A DNA stretch of 64,000 nucleotides. Origin: Rhea pennata (taxonomy: Eukaryota; Chordata; Aves; Rheiformes; Rheidae). Each line of letters starts with the position of its first letter. Position 1 is the stretch's first letter. Below the pieces are notes generated by a model that was not told the origin of the DNA, did not search any database, and saw only the letters and a program-made list of their open reading frames with translations. The DNA is taken from contig NC_084663.1 of the NCBI RefSeq assembly GCF_028389875.1, forward strand, positions 213,676,876 to 213,740,875. The letters run 5' to 3'. Shown here piece by piece: positions 13,671 to 22,302 of this stretch. A program made the position numbers and the translations under genes.

Positions 13671-16634
13671 ATGTCAGGATACATCAGCAAAAGTGCTACA
13701 CAGGCTTTTCTGGATGCAAAAGCTTTGGTGAATAACTGCAGTCTTCTTGTTCCTTTATATTCCTCCACTCTCACTTTCACTGTGCTCTTTCTTGTGGGAG
13801 CTCTAGGGAAAAAAGTTTGGTTTTGTTATGTATTTTTCCAGCACCAAGGGCAATATAGGACTGTTTTCTCACTAGGGCTATCCTGCGCTCCTGCAGTGTA
13901 GCTTGTGAGTGATGATACTAAAGACGAGGTGAAGAAGACAAATGCTATCAAAATTTGGGGAAGGTGAGTTGAGGGTACAGCTCCAAATCCTGCTTCTTCC
14001 AGGCAGGCAAACTGAATATTAGTGCACAAAAATATCTCTGTGTTAGGCACCAAGCAGTTCACATATGGTCTTTATGGGGTCTGTCCACTGTTGCCTGGTC
14101 CGGATGCTACACAAGGGGCTGAGGAAGAGTCCCTGATCTTCTGCCTCACTTGGCTGTCCCTCAGGAGCATCAAACCTTGCTACATTGCAGGCTAGAGAGA
14201 AGATTCCTTGAGTATTTTTATTATTCTTGCTTTTAATTTGAAGCAATCTCAGGGACTGAGTTCTTCCTTTCATCTACGGTCCTGCTTTCCAGCATTTTGC
14301 AGAAGGTTTTAGCATCTAACTCTTGTTGTTCTCTCCATCAGAAGACAAAACATTTGGGTGAATATTTAAACCCAATTTGCTCATGTAGGCTTTTTTAATA
14401 GGTGGAGGAACATTAAAAATAGACCCCCTCGGTGCTTGAAATAGAATCCTAGAGGTCCAGTAAAAAGCCTGTGTTTGCCTAAATTAGTAACTGCAAGGGC
14501 ACAAACTGGGCCACTCATCTATAATTTATTGTTAATTGGCATTGCTTGCCAGAAAACATTCTCCAAAGTCTGGGCAGGGCTTGAGGGATATAAGGCTCAG
14601 AGATGTTTCCCAATATAGAGTTTGGATATGCTGACCCTGCTATGGGTAAGAGAGATCGGCTTTGTATACCCCAGCCGTGCTGAGCCGGTTGCGATAGGCC
14701 ACTAAATAGTTGCTAGCCCATGTTATTTATACTTAAAGATAGAGCCTGGAGCCCACGTCTGAGGATTGCCAGTATACTCACATAAATGGAGGAATGGCAT
14801 CCTGTCACATACCCAAACACCTTCCAACAACCAGTGCCAGCGAAATAGTTAAAACCTCCGTAGAACATTTGTAAATGGCTCTTTTTAATGTCCCATGCAG
14901 AACATACCCTAACGTTGGGCAGAGTGTTATCCTCACCCCCTCCTCCCGCCTGTGTGATGACTTGCATAGCTCATTCATAGCACACAGCATCTCGAAACTC
15001 ACTGATAAAACCGTAATACCACACCCCACAGTATACATAACTATGTCATATTAATAAATATTTGCAGAGTGCCCCGACTTGGCACAGTGCTTCAGAGATT
15101 TTTAAATAAAGGAACATGCTCCCCTTCTCTAGGAGAGTTTATACTCGGGTCCTGGTTCTGCATATGTTTAATGTTATCGTGAGTCATCCATGGAGGGTCT
15201 TCTTTCTTTGGGTGAGGGATGGAAGAAGAAGAGACAGTGAAGAGACACATGCATAAAAATGAATGATAAATAACACTCCCAAAGGCAGCATGGGTGGGCC
15301 TAGGGCATTGGTAAGGGAATATGCCTTTTTTTTGCACCAGTGCTGTTGGTTCAAGTCCAGTTGAGCTCCTCTGCATCTAAATAGTGTCCCTATCAAAATG
15401 GCAGTGTATGGTTTATGTAGCATGAGTCTGGTGAGGTCAGTCTGCCACATAATTAGGATTTTAGCAGGGGGGATCCAGAACTCTTCCCCACTCACCTCTG
15501 AGGAAACTTAACGTCTGAGGATGTAGGCAGGTGCAACCGCAGTCCAGGTGAAGTGAGGCTCCCCTGCCTTGCCTAAGGTTGCTCTGAAGACTGATGTCTC
15601 AGCTCTGTATGCCCCAGTGAGGACTGGCTGGCAGATTTGGATGGGTTCAAGTTTTATTTACAGAAAGTTATACCTACGACAGTAAATCCATATTTTCCAG
15701 TACCATTGTGACTTGCTAATTTCTTTTTACTACCCCCCAAAATATTTTTAAAGATTCACAATTTGATTTTCCAAATTTTTTTTTTAGTTTAATAATTAGA
15801 TCAATTAAGGAATGCAATCCAGAAAATACTGTTCCACTGTCTCCAATTCTAGTAGTGGGTGGCTACATTCATTCCTTGCATAGACAGAGTGTCTTTGCAG
15901 GCTCAGCTCTGAAGAGGGTTATTTGCTCAACAGCCATTTACTTCCCAGGGGGCTTGTTCAGCTGACTGGCTTAAATGCTTTTGTAAAGTCCCAGCTCTGA
16001 TTTATTTATTGTCACATTAATGCAGCCACTTCTCTTTCATGAAAACCCCATGGAAAATGTTATCTCCTACTGATGAAAATGGTAATTATTCTGGCCTACA
16101 GAAGCACCAAGAATCCTAATGATTGCTAAGCTTTTAGATTCAGACCCCTTGGTCCAGCACTTGGTGCCTGTGAAGTAAAACTCCGTTTGCCCACCAAGAC
16201 AGCAGCTCACTCCCCACACGCCCAAAGGGCATCCAGGCTTTGCCACTGCAACCAGCCAAACCCAGGCCCAGATGTTTGTGTGAGAAGCAGGAGACAAAAG
16301 ACCTTCAATATTTCAGCAATGATGTTCCTGATCCAGCAAAGCTCTTGGAGCACAATGTGTCACATAGAGATTAGGAGGATTTAAACACATGCTGAAATGT
16401 TTTGGCATTTCTGGCCCTGTGGGCTTGTCTACACGAGAAAGTGTCCCAGATTAAAGGCTTGGGGTGGTTTTAAAGTCCCCTAAGCACTTCCTGAATTAAT
16501 CCTTATACGCCTGTGGTTAGTCCAGCATCTTTCTCATCATTCTTCTCCTGGTTCCTTGCTCTGTATCCCACCTGCTAACTCCTGCTTCAGCCCAGGATAC
16601 TTGTTTCTGTTCCCCTGCACTTCCAGTTCCTTCT

Positions 16635-16915
16635 GCAGGTTGCACTGAACAAACTGAGGCTACTGAGTCTAGAGAAAAGAAGACCAGACAGTGCAGGATA
16701 ACAGCCTTGAAATATGGCCATTGCAAAGGGAAAAAGAAGGATCTGTTCTTCATGTCCATGGCATGTGAAGGAGGATTCAGGCTTTGCAAGGAACACCTCT
16801 ACAGTGGTAACCAGAAGGATGCCTGGGAGCCATCTCCTCATGTGGATGTGTATGTCTGGCACCTCTGTCACATCCTTGAGAGCACAGCTGACAAACAGCT
16901 CTCATGAACGACATA
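16635..16915 (+). mobile_element. Degraded CR1-family LINE 3' fragment, sense
   Basis: The order of short blocks matches the 3' part of amniote CR1 elements on the + strand: 'agtctagagaaaagaagac', 'gataacagccttgaaatat', 'tgttcttcatgtccatgg', a central G-rich block, and 'gacaaaca' near the end. In intact CR1 this region encodes the end of the reverse transcriptase. No coding frame survives, so it is an old, inactive copy in the 5' flank of WNT11. Confidence 0.55.
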
Positions 16916-17789
16916 GAGACTCAATGCGTGTCCTCCTGGCACTGTTTTCAAGAAAACTTAATGAATGGGTTGGGTGCAGGACAGCCCTTGTGGTATGGCG
17001 TGCCTTAATATGTTGTTTGTGCAGCTCCAAGCACCCTAGGGTCCTACTGCAATAACATGAGCATTATAACCAGTGCTACTAAGACTTCTACTATTACTGA
17101 TTAATAACCACAGCACTTTCCCGATGGTTCTTTAAAGATTAAGCTCATTTGAAAAAAAAAAAAAAAAAAAAAAAAAGGTTATTCATACTGAAATCAGGGC
17201 ATTAGCACAGGAGGAGAGACTGCAATAGATATTCCAGGCAACTTCCTCATGTAAATAAGTCCTCCTTGGAGAACCCTGACAAAACCTCCTCTGAGGAGCC
17301 ACACATCCCTGGGGGACAGCAGGGTGGAAGAGGCCTGGAGAAATGGGAATCTCAAACGGTTTGAGCACTTATGTGCAAATGTCACACAAAGAAAAATGGA
17401 CACACTGTGCAAAGCTGCTGGCAAAAGTGGGTCTTAAACAAATAGTATAGTGGCTTGGGGAATTTGGGATTGTGTATTCAGGGTTCTTTGCAGTTCACAT
17501 TGGAAAGTCCATTAGTGACCTGTGTATATGAATACAATCTTTCCAGCATGGGGACCGACAGATAAAAATATTAGCCCATATAAATAGCTTTTCTGAAAGG
17601 AGACCTCTAGGAAATTTGTTCTGAAGAATAGATCCTAACAATATAGTGTCTATAGTCTTCTCTTCTTCCACCTGAAACCCACAGTTAAACTGACTGAGCA
17701 AAATGGCACCAGTTTGTTCACAATCCGTGGCTGCCATAGGAGCCTTAAATTCAGACTTGTGGGGTTTAGAGCTGACTAGACAGCCACAC

Positions 17790-17825
17790 TTTTCTTTCTC
17801 TTTTTATTACTTTTTCTTTTTCTTT
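17790..17825 (+). repeat. Pyrimidine-rich tract upstream of the purine tract
   Basis: A T/C-rich stretch ends about 45 bp before the long purine run at 17871. With that run it forms a pyrimidine-then-purine arrangement on one strand, which is partly self-complementary. Confidence 0.7.
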
Positions 17826-17870
17826 AGGGGGAAGCATGGAACATCAAGCCTCCATCACTAAGACTGGCAT

Positions 17871-18011
17871 GAAAGGAAGAAGAAGAAGAAGAAGAAGAAA
17901 GAAGAGAAGAGAAGAGAAGAGAAGAGAAGAGAAGAGAAGAGAAGAGAAGAGAAGAGAAGAGAAGAGAAGAGAAGAGAAGAGAAGAGAAGGAAAAGAAAAG
18001 AAAAAAAGAAA
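17871..18011 (+). repeat. 141-bp pure purine tract: (GAA)n then (AAGAG)n
   Basis: There is no pyrimidine on the + strand across 141 bp. It begins as (GAA)n, continues as about 20 copies of the 5-mer AAGAG, and ends in A-rich repeats. It lies about 0.86 kb upstream of the predicted WNT11 start site. Open frames through it (Glu/Lys/Arg repeats on +, Ser/Leu/Phe repeats on -) follow from the repeat and are not coding. Confidence 0.95.
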
Positions 18012-18312
18012 CAGATTTCAAAAACAGAACTTTCCACTGGTTAAGGAATGATCAAAGAAAATGCAGTTGTGAAAATCGACAGCTGACAACAGGATTCAAT
18101 GAGGCAGGACGTGTATTTGTGTTCAGCGTTACGACTGCCGTGCAGTGATTTCTTAGCCTCGGAGGAAAAGGAAATCCACCTGACAGACCTGTGCATGAAA
18201 AGTGTCTTTGTCCTTCGGCAAGTCAGTCGCACGGCCAGGCAAACTCTAATCATCCTCTGGAGAGGTAACATTTAAAGTTTCCGGCGAAAATATTAACTGG
18301 CCATTTTTTTTT

Positions 18313-18325
18313 GCGAATCATTAAC
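18313..18325 (+). promoter_or_regulatory. HNF1-like binding site
   Basis: GCGAATCATTAAC matches the palindromic HNF1 consensus GTTAATNATTAAC at 10 of 12 fixed positions. One half-site is perfect. It sits in an AT-rich island inside otherwise CpG-bearing sequence, about 0.55 kb upstream of the predicted start site. Binding is inferred from the motif only. Confidence 0.35.
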
Positions 18326-18600
18326 TGCTCATTAGAATAATGCAACAGCAATGCGAGCGCTGGCCCTCCGCTGCAGCCCAGCCGCAACCGCGTCCCTTGC
18401 AGCCCCCCAAAGCCCGAAGAAAAACCCTGCGGAAGGTCCGGGCACCACGAGGGAGGAGGGAAGTGCGCGACACCCAAATCGCAGATTTTCAAGGGATACG
18501 GGCTATTCGCTCGCACTGATTTTGCGACCCCGCCGCCGCGCCGCGGCTCCGCGGGGGTCCAGGGAAAGGGAAATGGAAAGGGGGGAGGGAAAAGCAAGAG

Positions 18601-18660
18601 GAAAAAAGGAAAGGGAAAAGGGAAAAGGGAAAAGGGAAAAGGGAAAAGGGAAAAGGGAAG
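18601..18660 (+). repeat. (GGGAAAA)n heptanucleotide repeat in promoter island
   Basis: About seven to eight near-perfect copies of a 7-bp GGGAAAA unit lie about 0.2 kb upstream of the TATA-like element. On the + strand the tract is all purine. Confidence 0.9.
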
Positions 18661-18791
18661 GGGCCTGCGGGGGCGTTTTCCCCGCCCGCCGCCGCCTCTC
18701 TGCGCGAGCGCGCCCCGCGGAGCCCGGCCGCCCGCCCCCGGCCGCGGGGGGATCCGCGGGGCGCGCAGCCCTCCCCGCGGAGCCTTTTGTT

Positions 18792-18799
18792 ATGCTAAT
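18792..18799 (+). promoter_or_regulatory. Octamer-like (POU) site
   Basis: ATGCTAAT differs by one base from the ATGCAAAT octamer. It is the first of four candidate elements spaced over 57 bp ending at the TATA-like box. Function is inferred. Confidence 0.3.
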
Positions 18800-18805
18800 G
18801 CGGGC

Positions 18806-18813
18806 TGACATCA
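18806..18813 (+). promoter_or_regulatory. CRE/ATF-like site
   Basis: TGACATCA is one base from the palindromic CRE TGACGTCA. The change is what CpG deamination would produce. It lies 28 bp before the TATA-like element. Function is inferred. Confidence 0.35.
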
Positions 18814-18821
18814 CGCCGCAT

Positions 18822-18828
18822 ATCAAAG
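18822..18828 (-). promoter_or_regulatory. TCF/LEF-type site
   Basis: ATCAAAG is a full match to the TCF/LEF core (CTTTGAT on the other strand), 13 bp upstream of the TATA-like element. beta-catenin/TCF control of wnt11 is established in Xenopus, so the site is plausible. A 7-bp motif can also occur by chance. Confidence 0.4.
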
Positions 18829-18841
18829 CCGCGGGGGCCGC

Positions 18842-18848
18842 ATATAAG
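18842..18848 (+). promoter_or_regulatory. WNT11: TATA-like element of WNT11
   Basis: ATATAAG stands out in very GC-rich sequence, about 135 bp upstream of a strong splice donor. It would place initiation near 18870-18875. The surrounding GCATATAAGG also resembles a CArg box with one mismatch, so an SRF-type role is an alternative reading. Confidence 0.55.
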
Positions 18849-18871
18849 GAGGCTCCGCGGGCCGCCGCGGC

Positions 18872-18977
18872 AGAGGCGCCCCGGCCCCCGCGCTGCTGCC
18901 CAGCCCGGCCCGGCGTGGCCCGGCTCGGCTCGGCTCGGCCCGGCTCGGCCCCGCCGCCCCCGCGTAGCCCAGCGGAG
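18872..18977 (+). other. WNT11: WNT11 exon 1, non-coding 5' UTR (predicted)
   Basis: The 3' end is set by a good donor (GCGGAG/GTAAGC, GT at 18978). The 5' end is only an estimate, about 30 bp after the TATA-like element. It contains no ATG, so it adds no upstream open frame. Much of it is a CGGCT/CCCGG pentamer-like repeat (about 18899-18950), which would give a structured, GC-rich leader. It would splice to the acceptor at 22053/22054. CAGE or cDNA data would fix the start. Confidence 0.6.
18899..18950 (+). repeat. CGGCT/CCCGG pentamer-like repeat in exon 1
   Basis: Several imperfect copies of a 5-bp CGGCT or CCCGG unit lie inside the predicted 5' UTR exon. Confidence 0.75.
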
Positions 18978-19147
18978 GTAAGCGGAGAGGAGCGGGGGGC
19001 GGCGCTGGGGGCGGCTCGGCTGCGCGGAGCGGTGCGGGGCCGGCACCGCATCGGTGCGCGGGGGCAGTGCCCGGGCTCAGCAGGAGCCCTCTGAAATGCC
19101 AAAGGTGCGAGGGAGAGGATGGAGCAGGGCCGGGGGAGGGGGCTGCA

Positions 19148-19572
19148 GGGGAGATCTCTGAGCCTGCAAGGGAGAGGGGAGACACGGAGCCGAAAGGGGA
19201 GAGGGAAGATCCTGGGGGTGTCGGGGAGAGGGGAGATTTAAGAGCCTGCGAGGGACAGGGGGAAACCCGGGGCGGGAGGGGGAGGCTGCAGGGGAGAGGG
19301 GAGATCCCAGAGCTGCAAGGGAAAGGGGAGATCCCGGGAGCATCAGGGGAGACCGAAGAAACTGCAAGGGAAAGGGGAGATTCCTGGGGTATCAGGGGAG
19401 AGGGGAAACCCGGGGGCTGCAGGGGAGAGGAGAGACACAGGGAACTGCCAAGGAAAGGGAAGATCCTGGGAGCATCAGAGGAGATGCAGAGGAGAAGGGG
19501 AGACCCAAGGGCTTCAGGGGACAGGGGAGACCCTGGGAGCGTCAGGGGAGAGAGGAGACCCGGAGGCTGCAG
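19148..19572 (+). repeat. Degenerate minisatellite, about 28-bp purine-rich unit
   Basis: About 14 imperfect tandem copies of a unit close to GGGGAGATCCYGGGAGC plus TCAGGGGAGA run through the start of intron 1. Copies vary from about 27 to 48 bp, the longer ones being partly duplicated. The + strand is strongly purine-biased. Open frames of about 200-270 codons on both strands arise from the repeat and should not be read as proteins. Confidence 0.85.
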
Positions 19573-20534
19573 GCACCCTCTGCTCCCTGTCCCTGCTCCC
19601 TGTGCCCGCTGCAAGACCTGGGGGTTCGCATTAGACCCCCTCAAAAAGAGCCAAATGTGCTCCTAGCGACAGCAGCAGCCTGGCAGCGGGCTCAGGTGGA
19701 TGTCTTTCCTCCTCGGATGGGAAAATTGGGGGGGGGGGGAAGTGCGATGGACACTCACACACTGATATAGTTCACGGAGCTTACTGCTCTCCCCGGGATC
19801 GGACTCTCGGAGGTGTCAGATGGGAGCTTTTTGGGGATGCCAATGTGGCTCTGGCTGCAAACGACCTCAGGGTGAAAGGAAAAGGGAGCTTTGAGGGAAA
19901 AAAAAAAAAAAAAAAATCTGTTTCTTAGGAGTCCGCAGGCTACTTGCTGCGAGTTTGATCAGTGACCCAGAGCTCTCCAGAGCTGCAAACAGCACGTCTG
20001 CCCCCACCCCCTAAAAAGTCTCCCTCCTTCCCTCCTCTTGCAAATTCCTCTTGCAAATGTAACCTGTGCTGGAGCGAGTGGAAAAAAGGCATTATTACCT
20101 CCCCAAATAACAGGGGTGCGATCGCAGGCCAAACCTGGAGCTCCTGGGGTGGGGGTGAGAGGTTAGACCCCCTCCCCCGGGGGAAAAAAAATGATGTTTT
20201 TCCTGGGGGAGGCAAAACAGAGAATGGTGTCAGCTGATCGGGGGTTATTCCGAGCGTTAGAAACATTTTACACCTAAGTCCGTGTTGTTCAGCAATTCGG
20301 GGGAGACAGATAAGGGAGTTTGAAATATCTAAATGGACACTAAAAGGCATGGATAGGATTAAGGGCTGAAGGTTTCCAGTGTCTTCCTGAGAGATGTTTG
20401 GTGGCGGGGTGGGGGGAGAGTTGCCAAAGGCGAATAGATGCGGGAATAGCCTGAAACAAGCCTGGATGCTCGTGGGAGCATTGGCTACCCCTTCACGGGA
20501 CACACAGAAAATATATCCCAGAGGGCATTAAAGG

Positions 20535-20561
20535 AAAAAAAAAAAAAAAAAAAAAAAAAAA
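20535..20561 (+). repeat. A27 homopolymer
   Basis: An uninterrupted run of 27 A in intron 1. No SINE or LINE body is recognisable upstream of it. Confidence 0.95.
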
Positions 20562-21272
20562 GCAGCCCGTGGAGAAGAAATCCTGCCTCCCTTGCAGTCC
20601 GTCGGAGTTTCGTCTCGGACTTCAAGGGAGCCGGGAACTCACCCCTAGAGGTTACTAAAATCCTTTGTAATAACAGCACTTCTCTAGTAACCCTTTACAC
20701 CGGGCGCTGAGGTTGTGATAGCCAAAGAGCAGCGTGGAAGAAAAAAAAGTACCCAGCAGATCGCAGAAAACACCCCCAGAAATACTCCATCTCCTTCCAA
20801 TTAATTACTACCTAAACAAGAGAATTAAGGCAGAAAGATGCAGAAAGGGACAAATCCAGCCAGGCTCGGGGTTGGGGATCAGGTAGAATCAGTTTGCTCC
20901 GGGTTAAGGTCTCGCAAAGGGATTTCCCGAAGCGATACCAGCCTTTCCCAGACTTGTCCTGAACTTTAGGACCGCAGAAACGCGAAGGTTTTAGCAAGGA
21001 GCGGAATTTGCCCGGCATGTTTTTCTGTTTGTTTTGCTGTTGGGTTGCTTTTGGGGTGGGCTGCACTCGGGAAAACCTCCGCAAAAGACCACAGAGAAAA
21101 GCCCAGAGTGGCGTTTGAAAGGAGTAACTAAAGGGAAACCCATTTACTGCTATTAATACTGTTGTTAAAATAAGCAAACCTTGCCCAGGGGACAGAGAGA
21201 ACCTCTCTAAGACTTTGAGTCCTGCACCTGGTTTGTTTGCTGGTTTGTTTATTTGTTTGGACTGGAGAAGGC

Positions 21273-21291
21273 GGGGGGGGGGGGAGAAAAA

Positions 21292-21323
<32 letters not shown>

Positions 21324-21325
21324 AA
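21273..21325 (+). repeat. G12 run followed by (AAAG)n
   Basis: Twelve G are followed by GAGA and then about nine AAAG-type tetramers, all purine on the + strand. Confidence 0.95.
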
Positions 21326-21591
21326 AAGAGGGATCCTTGACAGCTGTTGTCCCCTCCTGGCTGCTCCCCGGAGACCAAACCGGGGTTGTGTGTTTACTAA
21401 GTTGCAGCCCTTTCCTCGAGCTCCAGGTGCCTGAGGACTTGGAAGAAGTGAGAAGCAGAGTTAATGACGTGAGAAGGAAAGCAGAAGGGGAAGAGCAAAA
21501 CCTATTTGTTGTAACAGATCAGACAGACTGAAACATCTGCAGGGCTCGGGCACCTGCTTTAGTCCAGAAATTTTTATAATTTGTCTTTTCT

Positions 21592-21612
21592 GGGGGCGGG
21601 GGGAGGGGGGGG
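21592..21612 (+). repeat. G-run cluster, potential G-quadruplex
   Basis: Runs of 5, 6 and 8 G are separated by single bases. The 8-G run can supply two tracts, so the four needed for a quadruplex are available. This is seen directly; folding is inferred. Confidence 0.6.
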
Positions 21613-21722
21613 AAGAAATCTGTACTACTGGAGAGAAGATAGGGAGAGATGAATAGCTAAAGATTTAAAGATTTGGGCTCGTCTGGATTTTTTTTCCGTT
21701 CTTTTTCCCGAGTAGTTGCACG

Positions 21723-21723
<1 letters not shown>

Positions 21724-21749
<26 letters not shown>
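21724..21749 (+). repeat. T26 homopolymer
   Basis: An uninterrupted run of 26 T, about 0.3 kb before exon 2. No attached retroelement is recognised. Confidence 0.95.
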
Positions 21750-21753
<4 letters not shown>

Positions 21754-22053
21754 AAGAAGGGGGGGAAAAAAGTGAAACAGCGAATGAATCCCTACCATAT
21801 GCAGGGTTAAATGGAAACACACAATCAGACCATAACTCAGGGTGTAATTCAAGCCATACGTTGTGTCTGTCTGTTGACTCCAAGGGTTCTGTCAGGAGCC
21901 GGCGAGGGAGGGGACTGCGAGGGTGGGGGGAATCCAGGCTTTTTTCGCGATTCATAAACCACTCCTTTGCAATTCGGATAATACATCTCCCTCGCGCGAC
22001 AACTCGCTAAGCCTCGGAGTTAACCATAGCCGGTGCTCTCTCTCCGCTTTCAG

Positions 22054-22219
22054 GTTGTTCATCTCCAAGGAGGAACGGCATCCAAACAGAAGGAAATACC
22101 TCGCTCAGAAAATCAGGAGGACTCCTTTATATATATATATATATATATATAAGTATACATATATTTTTTTTCCTTTGGAAAAGCTGCTTGCCTTCTGAAA
22201 GCGGACGACAGTGGAGAAA
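22054..22219 (+). other. WNT11: WNT11 exon 2, 5' UTR part
   Basis: The acceptor ending at 22053 is the best one upstream of the start codon, and 166 nt separate it from the ATG at 22220. There is no other ATG in this leader. A (TA)12 microsatellite lies within it at 22128-22151. The acceptor choice is a prediction. Transcription starting inside this exon cannot be excluded, because the TA run resembles a TATA element. Confidence 0.6.
22128..22151 (+). repeat. (TA)12 microsatellite in the 5' leader
   Basis: Twelve TA units lie 69 bp upstream of the WNT11 start codon, inside the predicted exon 2 leader. Confidence 0.95.
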
Positions 22220-22302
22220 ATGAAGCTGAGCCCGCAATTTTTGTTAGCTGCTTTTCTGTCTTTGATTCTGCAGATGCGGATTTGCTATGGAATAAAATGG
22301 AT
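22220..22302 (+). CDS. WNT11: WNT11, first coding exon (residues 1-28)
   Basis: It encodes the start of WNT11, a secreted, lipid-modified signalling glycoprotein that acts mainly through non-canonical (planar polarity and calcium) Frizzled signalling. The ATG has A at -3 and is the first ATG in the leader. Residues 1-24 form a signal peptide: Lys2, a hydrophobic core (FLLAAFLSLIL) and a small residue before the cut, with predicted cleavage after Cys22-Tyr23-Gly24. The mature protein then begins Ile-Lys-Trp, as is usual for WNT11. The exon ends after two bases of codon 28. The donor is AT/GTAAGT with GT at 22303. Joined to the acceptor at 32850, codon 28 becomes ATA (Ile), followed by the conserved Ala-Leu-Ser-Lys-Thr-Pro. 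Confidence 0.95.

Larger units (their letters stand above)
1..18340. other. 5' flanking intergenic region of WNT11
   Basis: I see no convincing exon here. Open frames on both strands are short, overlapping and of biased composition. The left 1.1 kb has CpG-dense patches. Low-complexity tracts include an A/G-rich run at about 109-170, a CT-rich run at about 4785-4855, T16 at 7361-7376, A17 at 7868-7884, an ATT-rich stretch at 9108-9140 and A25 at 17152-17176. A MIR-like relic lies at about 13580-13670 and a degraded CR1 at about 16635-16915. Regulatory elements for WNT11 are expected in the last few hundred bases, but most of this DNA shows nothing I can assign. Confidence 0.7.
18345..19075 (+). 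promoter_or_regulatory. WNT11: CpG-island promoter of WNT11
   Basis: The region is very GC-rich, dense in CpG, and contains several CCGCCC/GGGCGG-type Sp1 boxes. It is the only strong CpG island adjoining the gene. It lies directly upstream of, and includes, a predicted non-coding first exon with a good splice donor at 18978. A short AT-richer window inside it (about 18787-18848) carries the candidate factor sites and a TATA-like element. The edges were drawn by eye. Confidence 0.8.
18978..22053 (+). other. WNT11: WNT11 intron 1
   Basis: It is bounded by donor GTAAGC at 18978 and an acceptor with a pyrimidine-rich lead (CTCTCTCCGCTTTCAG) ending at 22053. It contains a degenerate minisatellite at 19148-19572, homopolymers A19 (19898-19916), A27 (20535-20561) and T26 (21724-21749), G12 followed by (AAAG)n (21273-21325), and a G-run cluster at 21592-21612. 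No coding exon is seen. The long open frames on both strands follow from the purine-rich composition. Confidence 0.65.

Noticed and set aside
18351..19094. 247-codon + frame and 199-codon - frame (18503-19102) in the CpG island
   Set aside because: Composition is almost wholly Ala/Arg/Gly/Pro from GC-rich sequence. The frames overlap each other and the promoter, and match no family I recognise. Stops are rare in such DNA.
18823..19666. 273-codon - frame and 199-codon + frame through the intron 1 minisatellite
   Set aside because: Both are translations of the 28-bp tandem repeat (Ser-Pro-Leu or Gly-Glu repeats), with no splice or domain support.
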